A DNA stretch of 64,000 nucleotides, from NCBI GenBank assembly GCA_025890175.1, contig JANPYM010000006.1, positions 1,711,655 to 1,775,654 of the forward strand. The letters run 5' to 3'. The DNA is from Ciborinia camelliae (lineage: Eukaryota; Ascomycota; Leotiomycetes; Helotiales; Sclerotiniaceae). Below are positions 49,101-64,000 of the stretch, one piece after another; position 1 is the first letter of the stretch, and each line of letters begins with the position of its first letter. A program made the translations under genes and the position numbers. The notes beneath the pieces are model-generated. The model saw only the letters and a program-made list of their open reading frames with translations, had not been told where the DNA came from and searched no databases.

Positions 49101-49133
49101 TATCTCATCCTTTTCGGGTTGGGGGGAAGGCAT
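43171..49133 (-). CDS. Large DH-PH-like (RhoGEF-type) protein
   Basis: 1963 residues from two exons (46068-49133 and 43171-45996, complement), joined in phase 0 by a 71-nt intron. Residues 1 to about 840 are basic, Ser/Pro-rich and probably disordered. Residues about 845-1080 look like a Dbl-homology domain: ERDLMRELAGDEVKYMRELK opens the first helix and RRPLVRIKYLAKLTKGL matches the last one, interrupted by the intron. A PH-like segment follows, ending in a helix with TAAEWIEMLG. The middle is Ser/Glu-rich. The last 110 residues form a folded-looking domain (KIRLYYLETRSKWQDCGNARLTV onward). DH-PH proteins activate Rho/Cdc42 GTPases at the membrane. The closest relatives and the target GTPase cannot be told; activity is not proven by the sequence. 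Confidence 0.7.
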
Positions 49134-50628
49134 GGTCTGATAAATTACATGGCGTCAGTGCCTCTCCATAGCACAACCAACGAATCGTATTGCGCAAAAA
49201 GTGATGATTTAGGAAGTAATAGTCATCTTAGGAAAGGAATGTTGGATGCACACCTTGATCAAGACCAATTCCCAACTTTAACATGCGGCGGCTCAAAAGG
49301 TTGAATATTGTAATACACCATCGAAGCAAGTTTCTGTATTGGCACACATAAAGGCTGTGGTCGAAAGATTACCCTGTGATGATATTCATCCGCTCGCTCA
49401 GAATCGGACTTTGCAAGAATTCGATGACAATTGGACGCTGAGATGTGCTGTCAGTTGATACAGCAACCCGAATGATAATACGAAAATGATGAAGGCTGTA
49501 TTCAATGTCAATTGGGGTAGTAATCTCCTCTCAAATTGAGAATGGTAGTAATATTGATGTTTCCTTTGGTTCAAATCTCACAATGATATTGTTTGCATTA
49601 TGGATCAAAAGTTTTGTGAGAGTATTTTCCGCACGGTTATGTTATTGTTTACTGTACTTCGGTTCTTCACTCAAGTATGGCTGAAGCTTGGTTTGGATTG
49701 TTAACGAGAACTTAGTGGCGGTGCAAGGATGCGGCCAACCTTATTATTATCGTCCAAATAATGGAAAGAACAGGGACGGGATTGGAATGTACGGCGGGGA
49801 TGAGATGAGATATAAAAGTGACGGGACAAGCTGAACAGAGAATACCTAGAATAAATACATACCCACCTAGGGTAGGGATTCCAAGGTTCCAAGGTCCACG
49901 GGTTAACTTGTTTGAAATGTTTGCTTTTTTCATAGGTATTTTAAAGTAACTCGTTAGATTCACTGTAGGTAGACAAGGCTATAATTCGGATTGGTGGTTG
50001 GATGGGTTTGATGGGTTCGATTGCTCCGTACAAACAAATTGAATGGCAGGAAAGGATCAGCATTGACATTAATGCCCACCAAAAAAGGAGTCTAGAGCGA
50101 GGAGCGAACCACCCGCTGAATAATATTAGAAAAGCTAAAAGCAGGTACAGTACATACAGGTAACAGCTAGAAGTACCCCGTACAAGATGTGATTGTGATA
50201 AGTTGTAATAGACGAGGCTTCTGTTGGGAGAAGGAGGTGGGTAGGTGGGGAGTAGGAAGGTAGTACTCCGTACCTCCCTAGATACCTATGAGGTAGGAGA
50301 GAGAGCTGGGCGTTTAAATTTGCAACGACCTGGAATCGCATAGACAATCGCATAGCGGCGACAATATACAGATAGGTAGGTAGTAGGTAGGTAGGTATAG
50401 AAATATAACAACGACGGATGAATGAATGATGTACTATGAATGAAGTTTGTGAACTACTAGTACCTAGGTAGGTACAGGTATCTACTGTGGCCTGCCCGCT
50501 TTCTGAGTACCCAGGTTTGTTTTTACCTCCGTTGCTCCAAAAACAAGCTTAAATCGGAGAAACTATTTCCCGACCCCTGTCACTATTATTCATCCCCTCT
50601 CTAAAAATCCCATCTATCTAATCGAGAT
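49134..50628. promoter_or_regulatory. Divergent promoter region, DH-PH gene and dynactin p62
   Basis: 1.5 kb between opposite starts. It carries TAGG/TACC arrays (50373-50397, 50459-50480), and a CT-rich stretch just before the dynactin ATG (50581-50620). No gene is seen. Confidence 0.5.
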
Positions 50629-52515
50629 ATGAAATTCCCATACTCAATCATGTCGACATTCAAGCCATACACGTATTTCCAATGTCCTTGCTCTGACACA
50701 TCCATCCCCGCGAACTCTTCTACTCCACCGGAATCCCCAACTCTTGAAGAAGAAAGGACATTTGATCCAAGAGCTCCACGCGCGAACTATAGCTTATATC
50801 CACTAGAACATCTCCTATATTGTGAGGATTGCCATCAAATTCGATGTTCGAGATGTGTGTTAGATGAGATAGTAACTTGGTATTGTCCAAGCTGTCTATT
50901 TGAAGTGCCGAGTAGTACTGTGAAGAGTGAGGGGAATAGGTATATCTAAAATACCCTTGTTATTATTGTTCTTATGTCAACTTCCCTAAACATGGCCTAC
51001 ATGCTAACGTTATATTACCAACTACTTAGATGCACAAGATCATGCTTTCAATGCCCAATATGTATATCACCTCTCACAGTCAACGAAGCACCGAGGCCCA
51101 CCATGTTACCTTCTACGAATGCAATAGGAAATCCCTACATCCTTCATTGCGCATACTGTATGTGGAGCTCGAGTGAAATTGGAATAACTTTTGAGAAACC
51201 AAATTCTGTGTACTCACAATTATCCAAATTGAAGAATGGTGGAACTCCACTGATAAGTGCAAAAGAACGTCGTCGAAATAGAGAGGAAAGGCGGACATCT
51301 TTGGCTACAGAAACGATCCTGGAAGAAGCGGACGAGGTCACCGAAAAGCAATTAGACCCAAACGAGAAACTCGACATAGAAAGTCAATATGAGAATCTAA
51401 AGTCGTTTTACCAGGGCCAGTTGGCAGACTCAAATCCAAGTAGTGCGCTAGGATTTTCAAACGATTATGGATATGGATCACCGGGAGCATTAACTCGGAT
51501 AATGGGTCTCTACACAGGTGGGAGTTTTGGCGACCGGAAAGCGAAATCTAAAAATTCAGGCATGCGAGAAGCGAGTGATTCCACCGAAGGGCTCCAAGTT
51601 TACGAACCCGAATCCGAATCTACCGCTGTCTCACAACTTCTCCAAGAAGGTTGGACCGGTACAATTACAACCGAGCAAAGAACAAATCAAATTTCCCCTC
51701 CAACTCAATTCCTCGATTCCCTCCGCCCGATTCCCTGCCTCCTCCGCACCAAACGTTCCAAACGTTGCCGAACCTGTCGTCACATCCTGTCCAAACCCGA
51801 ATCCAAAGTCCCAACCACCCGCTTCCGCATCCGCCTCGTCGCTCTTTCCTACATCCCCTCCATAACTCTCTCCCCCCTGCAACCCGCCCCCATCCCTACT
51901 CCCACTCCCACCTCCATCGTCCTCACACCCCTAAAACCAACCCAATTCCTCCTAACCTTCAAAAACCCCCTATTCGAACCCGTCAAAATCTCCCTCGCAA
52001 CAAAAGGTCTCACAACCGACCGCCACGCCTCCAAAGTCATCCTCCTCTGTCCCCAATTCGATGTCGGCGCCAACACAGACATGTGGGACGAAGCCCTCCA
52101 GGACTCCTCTTCTGGAAATGCCCATGATCGCAAACACTCTACCGCCACCCACGGCAGCATGGCCAGCATCGACCTGAGCAACGAAGCGCACGGGAAACCT
52201 TGGGACAAAGGCCGTAATTGGACAAGTGTAGTGGTCGAGGTTACCCCCGGGAAACTCAAAACAAAATTATCCGGATTGGAACAACAGAGGAGATTAGAAG
52301 AAGAGGTGCAAAAGGAAAGAGTAGAGGAAGATGCGGATGTGTGTGAGATTGCGCTGTTCGTGAGGGTGGAGTGGGAGGCAGATGCGGCGGGGGATGGAGA
52401 CGGGACAGGGAAGATGGGCTTGGGGTTGGGGTTGGGATTGTCGGAGAGGGATGCGAGGGAGAAGAGAGAATTGGCTTATTGGTGTGTGGTAGGGGTGGGA
52501 AGGATTGGAAAATAG
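50629..52515 (+). CDS. Dynactin subunit 4 (p62)
   Basis: Component of the pointed-end complex of dynactin, the cofactor that lets dynein move cargo along microtubules; the Neurospora homologue is RO-2. Exons 50629-50939 and 51030-52515 give 598 residues. The N-terminal half holds the Cys clusters of p62: QCPCSD, CEDCHQIRCSRC, CPSCLFE, CPIC and CAYC, and later CRTCRH, which would bind zinc. A charged, coiled-coil-like stretch follows (about 190-225). The C-terminal half has the beta-rich p62 core with a Lys/Glu-rich insert and ends CVVGVGRIGK. Start: ATG at 50629 is first, but ATG at 50650 (MSTFKPYTYFQCPC) also fits the family; the difference is seven residues. Confidence 0.9.
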
Positions 52516-53237
52516 GATAAGGGATAAGAAGATGTTTTGCAATCTTATGATCATTCATAGCATCGAATAGTCAAGTGAATTTGCCCAGGTTCGAGGGATT
52601 CAGCGATGTGGGATACCAAGGTTAGATAGGTACCTAGATACAATACCTTTTTTTAGCCCGCCAAGATTTGGATTCTACAAATGAGTCCGAATCCATGGGG
52701 TCAAATGGAGATGATGCTTTTGGAGGATGAAAGGACGAAAAGGGGTGGAAGATGGTTGATCCTGAGAGGTGGAAATCTTATACCCAGTTGCCATTCCGCT
52801 TTGATCTGACGAGCATAAATCAGAAGTAGAAGAAATGATACCACAATAGTATAAAGCAATCCATCTAACCATGAAAAGGCACTCGATCATCTTGGATAAA
52901 AAAATTGGGCAATTTTTACTTTCTTATTTTCTCCTCTTATTCTCATTCTCTAACAAGCTACTGAGTAATGCGATGAATAATGAAGACCTGTACGCCAGGA
53001 CCGGAATGTACACCTAATAGGAAAAAGTACAAAAACGAGAAAAACGACAACCTTCCATAACCTAACAAGAGAGAATCCGTGGGAATTTGGTTTGTGATGG
53101 GGCATTCAAAAGAAGCATGTATTCAGAATCTTCGAAATCTTCGAAAAGTAAACTTCAATTGAGTTTATACTGAAGGGCGACTTGATATGCGAGTAGTGTG
53201 GTGGTGAATAGACGAGTTGGGGGGTTGATTAGGGCGT
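52516..53237. other. Spacer between convergent dynactin and fibrillarin genes
   Basis: About 720 bp of AT-rich 3' flank for both genes. No other feature is seen. Confidence 0.55.
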
Positions 53238-54418
53238 TTACAAGGATCGAACGTAACGTCCAGATACCATGCAATGATCTCTCTCGAAAGGTTCTATAAT
53301 GGATTGTGGTTAGTTGTTGAAATAGCAGATGAATTAATTTGGGGAAAGCTTACCTAGAGTCAATTGCTCCAAAGGCTTAATTCTCTCCTCTCTCAATTTC
53401 TGGACTTCTCTGGCGAAAACAGCTTCTGGTGCAGCGGTACTGTCGATACAGGATGCCTTGATGGAAACCAAAATACCACCGCCAACCTTCAAGAACAAAT
53501 GGGCGTTCAATCCAACGATACGGGCTTGATCAGGTTGTGCAACATCGGCGAAGATAACATCGACCATGGAGACCAACATTCTGTACTTAAGTGGGTGACG
53601 AGCATCCTCAATGATTGGGATGACGTTTGTGCGGTGAGTAGCCATGTTGATAAGATCACGGCCAGATCTGTGGGAGAATTCGACTGCGAAAACTGTTCCG
53701 GTAGGTCCAACGATATCGGCAACGTGGGAAACTGAAGTTCCAGAAGCGGAACCAAGGTAAAGAACCTTAGCGCCGGGCTTGATGAAAATCTCGTCCATAC
53801 CACCGAGAACACCTGCGGCAATCTTACTTCTGAAAGGATTCCATACACGGTATTCGACCTTTGTGGTGCTTGGGGTACCATCTTCGTTGGCTGGGCCGGC
53901 GCTCTCGACACTGATGCGCTTCTCGCCATATACGGATTCACCTGGGCTAAGGTTCTTGGTAACCAACATATCTTCCTTGCCACGAGCGACGAAAATTCCT
54001 TCATGACGATGGGGCTCCTGCAAAAAGAGGTTAGAAATCAATTGAAAGCCATTGATGCTTAATATACTTACGACAATGGTCTTTGCACCACCTCTGGCAC
54101 CGCCAGCACCTCCACGTCCTCTTGGGGCGCCACGTCCTCCACGGGGAGCTCCTCGTCCACCACCACGGCCACCTCCACGTCCTCCACGGTCTCCACCACC
54201 TTTTTGCAAAGTTAGCACCTTTTATTCTAAGCATTGGCGCATGCGCAATGAACCATTGAGATAAAAACCGCAATGAAAGCATAAAAATACGTACCTCTAC
54301 CACCACCTCTTCCTCCAAAGCCTCCGCGACCACCTCGATCACCACCTCTTCCCCCGCCAAAACTTCCTCGTCCACCACGATCGCCGCCACGAGCACCTCC
54401 TCTTGGTGTGTAAGCCAT
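53238..54418 (-). CDS. NOP1: Fibrillarin, box C/D snoRNP 2'-O-methyltransferase
   Basis: Nucleolar methyltransferase that, guided by box C/D snoRNAs, methylates rRNA 2'-hydroxyls; also involved in histone glutamine methylation in yeast. Four exons (54295-54418, 54072-54199, 53354-54017, 53238-53293, complement) give 323 residues, the usual size. Residues about 5-80 are the GAR domain, made of RGG/GGRGG repeats spread over the first two exons. The catalytic domain starts at [13 protein letters not shown] (85-97). The SAM-binding motif [15 protein letters not shown] lies at 169-183, [11 protein letters not shown] at 196-206, [12 protein letters not shown] near 237-248, SIKAS near 269-273, and [11 protein letters not shown] near the end. 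The short last exon (56 nt) carries the conserved His. All key regions are present. Confidence 0.96.
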
Positions 54419-56121
54419 TTCTGCTTTAATATAAAGGAATTGGATTTGCAGAAAAAAATGTAATTGAGGCCGAAAAGATACTTGTTGGACGATTCGAGAT
54501 TTTGGGCGACTGGTCAATTGGATGCAATAATTTTCTGGAGGTGAAATTTTGGGATTTTTTTTTTACGCGAAGAGTCCAAGCTCCTCATTCTATCACGTGC
54601 GTGGCTGGATCTGATGCACGAGAGCGTTTCGGGTCTATCGTTTAGTTTATTTGGTGGAGCGAGAAGTTTTGTTGTCGATAAGAAAAATGTATGAGATTGT
54701 TGTGAATAGTTACAAATAATGTGATACATGCCTTACATCGAACTTTGATGCATGCCGAGGATTTGTTTGTGTCTTTTATATTATCTCCAAAAATTCTCGA
54801 GTTCAAGCTCACTGGGGGCTCACCGGGAGTATTTCATACCTCACCGGGGACTAGTTGTCTGTATGATGGTTCCCATGGATTTGCACCTGACCTCATCCCA
54901 TCAACAAAAGATTTTCGGCGAAGTCAAGTTTGTCTAATATAGCACAGACTATTGTATGTTCTGGGAGATAGTGCGAACTACGATAGGCGGAAACACTGGA
55001 AATACATGTTTATGGGAAGGTTCTTTACACATGAAGTACTTTGCGTTCCACGATCATCCTCTTGGAAGTCCAACACGATTTCTTCGCTATCTGTTGCTCT
55101 TAATTCATGGGCTTAGTATTGTGTTGCTACCGGGATCACTTTTTTGCAATGCCGAGAAAGAAGTGTTAGAATTTGAAAGTCGAAGAATATTTGATCGTCG
55201 AGGTATCATATCAATGGGTCTCAACAACGACCTGGTATCAGTTACAAACGAAGACGAGAGAATGCAGGCGAAAAACTGTCTGATTTTCATGTCGGAGGTA
55301 GAATCATGGCTGAGCAAGTGCTTTCTGGCATCGATCATGTCGTAAAAGCAAGCTGTGCGTATACGTCTTTGAACGAAGGGCCAACGTGTAGTCCGTTATT
55401 GTCTATGCCATTTGGAATATGTCCTCATATTTTAAACCTTAAACCCTTAACATATTGTGTTATGCATAACACATTTTATGCTTATGAGACTATCTCTCAC
55501 ATTTATACTGCGATCAAACAAGTGTCGTTTTATTTGATCTCAAAACGAACAGGGCTCCAAGCATCCATCTGAATACATCAGAAAATTAGTACTCTGTTCA
55601 TCGACATTGATTGATCCAACCTGTCATATAGATTTCTTCAATTGAATACTCTCCTATCATCTGGTATCTTGTTCAGATGGCGTCGGTGTGTGGTTTCACC
55701 TGTCAGAAGCTCTTGGCTCTGCACCCTTAGAGACTGCATCGAATGTGGAACAACTTACCCCCAGCATAGAATCGGACTGAATAGGTACGTCGAGGCTCAT
55801 TGCACTCATATGAACACCAGGATCCGCCGGTGCTATGAGCTTAATGTAATTAAAAATGTCTTGGCCAACGTCCGGGGTAGTCTTTGAGCGGATGGCGATA
55901 CATCCGAAAGGCTCCCATTCATCGCAGAGGAGGAAATTTTAGTATAAATCCCTCCGGCTTCATCATTGTGTTAAGTTCTCTATCGCAGAGTCTATCGCTG
56001 ATTCACAAACGTTCTTTTTCTGACCCCGTACTTTGACATTCTTTCGTCGAGCGCCCCAGCGGTTGCCATACTGTTTTCGTAATCTCAATACTAATCATAT
56101 TCTTTCCGTATCATATACACC
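54419..56121. other. Spacer with orphan frames; TATA box near its end
   Basis: Upstream of fibrillarin and of the first secreted-protein gene. Plus-strand frames at 54956-55345, 55306-55572 and 55642-55887 have no domain, no clear starts and no convincing splice set; CIECGTTYPQHRIGLNRY at about 55735-55790 is the most protein-like piece and may be a relic. A TATAAAT box at 55943-55949 precedes the secreted-protein ATG by about 170 bp. Confidence 0.45.
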
Positions 56122-56933
56122 ATGCATTTCATCACAATGTCATCCCTGGTCTTGAGTCTTGCTACTCTACTCATCGCAAGTGAGCATCCATCTACTTTGT
56201 CATTTTCTTATCAATAACAAAATCCAGGTCGATATCCTTCAGTCCCGGAGACTGTCGAGAATGGTGCGCGAGGTTTGATCTTTACACCCAGACGCATGGG
56301 GCAGCGAGCAAATGGTGTAATTACCATCACAAAAACAAAAGAGGAGCAATTGACAGAAATTTCACGAGGTCGTGAAATCCAGCTTACTAAGCTGGTTCAA
56401 GAGCGACTTGTCATCATTGATCAAACACAAATTGCTCGGGATAACATTAGAAAAAACCATTTCAGGAACTTGAACTCGCAGCAGGTATGTTCATTACTTC
56501 AAGCGGAATTCAAAAGCACTAAAACTGAAGTGATTCCCAGAACACTGTTATCATCATTATCACCCAGATTATTGATGCTCGGGATAATTCAAGCAAAAAT
56601 ATTCGATACATGACGCATCAAGTTCAGGCAGATAATCAAGCTAAGGTCACTCAATTTGTTATGGTCCAGCAAGCCCAACAAATGACCATCAATGGTGCAT
56701 CTCCAACGGGAACATCACCTTTACCTCAAGGCACTGGCATCTCGGCCGCTTCTTCTTCCATTGCGACTTATGATCCCAATGCAGCACCGTCTATATCAAA
56801 CCTGACTCAAATATTACCCATAAATGCGGCAGCTCCAAGTCTTGCTGGTGTAAGACAATTTCAAGATCCAGCGCTGATCATCGAGGAGAATCAAAAGGCG
56901 TTTGTGGATTTTGTGAATGCTGGGAGAACTTGA
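56122..56933 (+). CDS. Small secreted protein, cysteine-free, unknown family
   Basis: Three exons (56122-56179, 56228-56484, 56541-56933) encode 235 residues. An N-terminal signal peptide is clear: a hydrophobic core SSLVLSLATLLIAS, with likely cleavage near residue 19-20. The mature protein has no cysteine. It contains two similar segments, TQIARDNIRKN (about 90-100) and TQIIDARDNSSKNIR (about 113-127), one on each side of the second intron, suggesting an internal duplication. A Ser/Thr/Pro/Ala-rich middle (about 155-200) may be O-glycosylated. A TATA box lies 173 bp upstream. I do not recognise the family. An effector-like or wall-associated role is possible but not supported beyond secretion. 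Confidence 0.72.
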
Positions 56934-57293
56934 TTTCTGGTTATGTAGATCTTGTATGTCAATGGTTATATTTTGAGCTACATTGCGTATGGCGGGAGAA
57001 ATAGGAGGTGCCCAGGTGGTAACCAATAAATGTTTTGGTAGATCCAAAATTGTATGACTCATCGTGCTGTTGGGCGAACATAGTAACAACCTTAGGCAAA
57101 TTGCTAGCTTGAAAATGGTCTTGATAACCTTGGAACTTAGGAACTTATGATCTTGGGTACCAGGGCTATCAAGAGCATTTCTTGAGTCCAGACTCCACAC
57201 TCTTAAGCAATTTTTGGCGCGGGTGATCAAATGGATAACTTAAATCGTACTAATCGGGGATTACGTATGATCCTTACTGCCCCCCATTGTGCT
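56934..57293. other. 3' flank of the first secreted-protein gene
   Basis: No gene is seen. The end (57279-57290, TGCCCCCCATTG) resembles the right end of the inverted-repeat element that follows. Confidence 0.5.
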
Positions 57294-57539
57294 AATAAGG
57301 GGGCATTAGCAATTCGTTAGTTTTTCAAAGATTCATCAGATTTCTTTGTTGGTGTAGAAAACTCCCGATAAGTATTATCAAATTTATATAACTTTTTAAT
57401 TACAAATCATCAAGATATATTTGAAATTGTATGATAACAATATAATTAAGCCGATTGGAATTATGTTTTGAAATTTCAAGGTTTCAAAATAGTGATGAAG
57501 TTATATCAAAAACCGACGAATTGCTGATGCCCCCTCATT
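57294..57539. mobile_element. MITE-like element with 32-bp terminal inverted repeats
   Basis: The left end (57294-57325, AATAAGGGGGCATTAGCAAT then TCGTTAGTTTTT) matches the reverse complement of the right end (57508-57539) at 28 of 32 positions. All four differences are transitions (A/G or C/T). The 246-bp body is AT-rich without an open frame. Sub-terminal TTCATCA words occur inside both ends. A clear target-site duplication is not visible. The transition-only pattern would fit repeat-induced point mutation, but four sites are too few to prove it. Confidence 0.65.
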
Positions 57540-58303
57540 GGTACAAATCCCAGATTGAGATAAAATTCGCTTCACTCAAATGAGGTCAAAGCGAGGCCAT
57601 TTCGACAATTCAAAGCCCCTCCTTGGACCTTAGTCATCAGAGATAAACAAGTGTATTTCTTAGGTAACTAAAGACCTGGAATATCTAGGTAGTGTCATTT
57701 CTTGAAGATAGTTCCTCAGGTTCTTGACATTTAGAAAAATCATCCTGCCACTAGGGCAGGCTTGGGAAGTGGTCTAGAGTTTGCACCGACTCCCGGTCAT
57801 GATTATTTGTCGGAATCAAGCATTAGGTAGTGCAGTTACGCTTCTTGGCAAGTGGGTCCTTTACTCTACGAACCTTAAGGTTGGAAGTTATCAACTTCAA
57901 CGTTGGAACCTCAAGATGATCAACGGCACCAACAGCACCTGGATCATTCCACCTCAACCTATCGACTTGAACTTTGCGCAACTTTGACCACCAAGACAAG
58001 TGTCCAGTCTCTATCCAGTTAACGATGGATGCAGATTTTCACACACCAATCATTTGAGGTTTAGCCGGGCGGAAAAACTTGTTTGGGAGGTCATTGTCTT
58101 GACAATATGTATCAATTATGATCACTGGAGGCTCAATTATAGTTTAGTCTGAATTATGAGGCCATACCCAGCTTAGTGTCTGTGTGGTCTGCACGGCTAT
58201 TTCACCCTCCTGTATAAATACTCCTTCCTCTTCATACTTCTCTTCATACTTCTCCCATCGCAGTTCAGTTTCAGTTCCAGCTTATTAGTTTGATAGATCA
58301 AAG
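57540..58303. promoter_or_regulatory. Promoter region of the second secreted-protein gene
   Basis: No gene is seen. TATAAATA at 58213-58220 lies 84 bp before the ATG at 58304 and is followed by a CTTC-rich leader with a repeated CTTCATACTTCTC word. Confidence 0.6.
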
Positions 58304-59297
58304 ATGCATCACTTACGCCTTTCCACCCTTATCGCCCTTTTATTGGCGACTCTCGCACTTGCGAGACCTGTTGCGAGACCAGACCCCACCTCAATCAACC
58401 ACCGTAGTATCTTTAATCCCTTGCAGGGAATGGAACACAAGATGGTAGACATATCCCCTCGTGAACGAATCGAAAATGTTATTAAGCAGAGCCGCAAAGT
58501 CACAGAAATGTGTAACAAATACGAGGGTGGAATGTGGGAATCCGTAATTCTTTGGGGGCAAGTAAAGAAGACTTATCAGACAACTAAAACTGCCCACAAG
58601 ACTGCAACATTAGCTGGACCTTTCGGTGAGCCTGAGAGTGGAAGGGTTGAAAATAGGTTGGAACAGCTCACATCTGGATTCCAAAAGATGTTAGAAGCTA
58701 TTCCAGTACATGTAAGTTTTCTCTTCTTCCTTTCATTATTTCCTTTTGACTCTATGAGGGCGCTGCCGGACATTGAATTGTGCTCGCTACCTGAACTGGT
58801 GCTGATGAATTCAATAGAGTAGTAAGATTAGCGGTGCATACTCTCCAACTTACTTGCCCAAGGAAATGAAGAAGTTGAGCGTCCTTGCGAAGGAGTTTTA
58901 TGATAACTGTGGGTCCAAAGCCACTAAATCTCATAAACCGAGAATCAAGGAGCTCGGAAAGGAAATTGATGGTCATTTCTTAACCGCGATAAATAAACTT
59001 GAGGCCCAATTCAAGGCTCAAAACGTTTCTGATTCTAAATCGAATAAAGAAGAGTTTGAATCTTCAGTCGAGCATTTCAATCTCCCCGGACTTCCCAGTT
59101 CTGACAATTCATCTCCCGGCTACGAATCGGGCGAGAATGACGGGCTTGCCAACCCTTTCCCTTTCCCTTTGCCTTTGCCAGGCTTTCCCGGACTTGACAA
59201 CCCTGACAATTCATCTCCCGATGGCCAATTTCCCGATTATCTCCCAGGTATTCCAACTCCTGACGAGTCATATCCTGGCCAAGAAAGAAATGAATGA
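58304..59297 (+). CDS. Small secreted protein with Pro/Asp/Ser-rich tail
   Basis: Two exons, 58304-58711 and 58818-59297, encode 295 residues. The signal peptide is strong (LSTLIALLLATLALA, cleavage near residue 20, then RPVARPDP, which may be a Kex2-type propeptide edge). Residues 50-220 look helical and contain the only two cysteines, C70 and C167, which could form one disulphide. The last 70 residues are Pro/Gly/Asp-rich with a repeated PDNSSP/SDNSSP phrase. A good TATA box is 84 bp upstream. No family is recognised; it shares no clear similarity with the other secreted protein 1.4 kb upstream. Secretion is well supported, function is not. Confidence 0.75.
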
Positions 59298-62922
<3,625 letters not shown>

Positions 62923-63432
62923 TGATGAGTAATTCTACCCAAAAGAAAAGGGGTTGTTGTGGGTGGGAATTTGGAGCGTTGGAGGCGGCGCAGTTTTTGC
63001 AATGAGATTTTTTTTCAAGAACTTCATTGACTTGATTGCAATGTTGACTAGGTATACAGTAATAGCTATTAGATCATCCAATAAATGGTTCAATCGTGAC
63101 ATGACTGGTCGATTGTCGATATTCGACAATATTTAGTAGGTAGGTACTGTAAAAGGTTCATATCCCGATTTCCAAGCTACCTAGGGTATCTACCTATTTA
63201 GTCAGCCTTGTTGATGAACCCCGCAATTTGCCTGTGGTAAATATCAGGCACAAACCCTTTTTCTGTCACCACCACAAGGCCGCCAGCCTTGTCTGAATAG
63301 AGACTAGTTAGGTTAACCGAAAGTTCTCCCACACAGACTGATTTGAAGAATTTCTGCGAATTGAACACTTGATCCTAACAGAATCAATCGTCGACAACAT
63401 TCCCACCAAACCGATTCCATTCCACAGTCACC
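62923..63432. promoter_or_regulatory. Spacer with uL11 promoter
   Basis: 510 bp between SEC23 and the ribosomal protein gene, same strand. It carries AGTAGGTAGGTACTG at 63135 and TACCTAGGGTATC; such motifs recur in the window. No TATA box is evident. Confidence 0.45.

Positions 63433-64000
<568 letters not shown>

Noticed and set aside
54956..55887. Three plus-strand frames that might form one gene
   Set aside because: Frames do not join in phase with recognisable splice sites, and no domain is seen; kept only as a spacer note.

Overview
The window is nuclear DNA of a filamentous ascomycete (Pezizomycotina). The evidence is many 50-100 nt introns with GTAAGT/GTATGT-type donors, an FlbD-type conidiation regulator, fungal-type SEC23, fibrillarin and dynactin p62, and wide AT-rich spacers full of TAGG/CCTA microsatellites. 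The TAGGTAGGTACCT-rich spacers look like Leotiomycetes (Sclerotiniaceae and relatives), but that is an impression and not a proof. All gene models were spliced by hand; exon phases close in every multi-exon model given here. Layout: 0-5 kb holds a divergent pair, a sugar transporter (-) and a GH127 beta-L-arabinofuranosidase-type enzyme (+), whose 433-bp shared promoter carries three CreA-like sites. 5-8.2 kb is a gene-poor AT-rich spacer with a 535-bp inverted-repeat element. 8.2-16.3 kb has an ELO fatty-acid elongase (+), a microsatellite-packed convergent spacer, an unknown coiled-coil protein (-) and an NCBP3-like cap-binding protein (-). 16.3-20.8 kb is largely empty, with possible gene debris. 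20.8-24.3 kb has a divergent pair: an acidic Myb/SANT-like protein (-) and ureidoglycolate lyase (+). 24.3-36.2 kb is a 12-kb stretch without a supportable gene, ending at an intronless flbD-like R2R3-Myb gene (+). 37.3-43.2 kb is another gene-poor tract containing a 71-bp relic of 5.8S rRNA and a GC-rich hairpin. 43.2-54.4 kb has a 1963-residue DH-PH-like protein (-), dynactin p62 (+) and fibrillarin (-). 54.4-60 kb carries two unrelated small secreted-protein genes (+) with TATA boxes, separated by a 246-bp MITE-like element. 60.2-64 kb has SEC23 (+) and the start of ribosomal protein uL11 (+), cut by the window edge. Functional links: the transporter/GH127 pair suggests joint release and uptake of arabinose-type sugars, and ureidoglycolate lyase belongs to purine-nitrogen salvage. 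The rest is mostly housekeeping (cap binding, snoRNP methylation, COPII, dynein adaptor, ribosome). The most unusual material is non-genic: the rDNA relic, the two inverted-repeat elements and the very long flbD upstream region. No large operon-like or clearly new multi-gene system was found.
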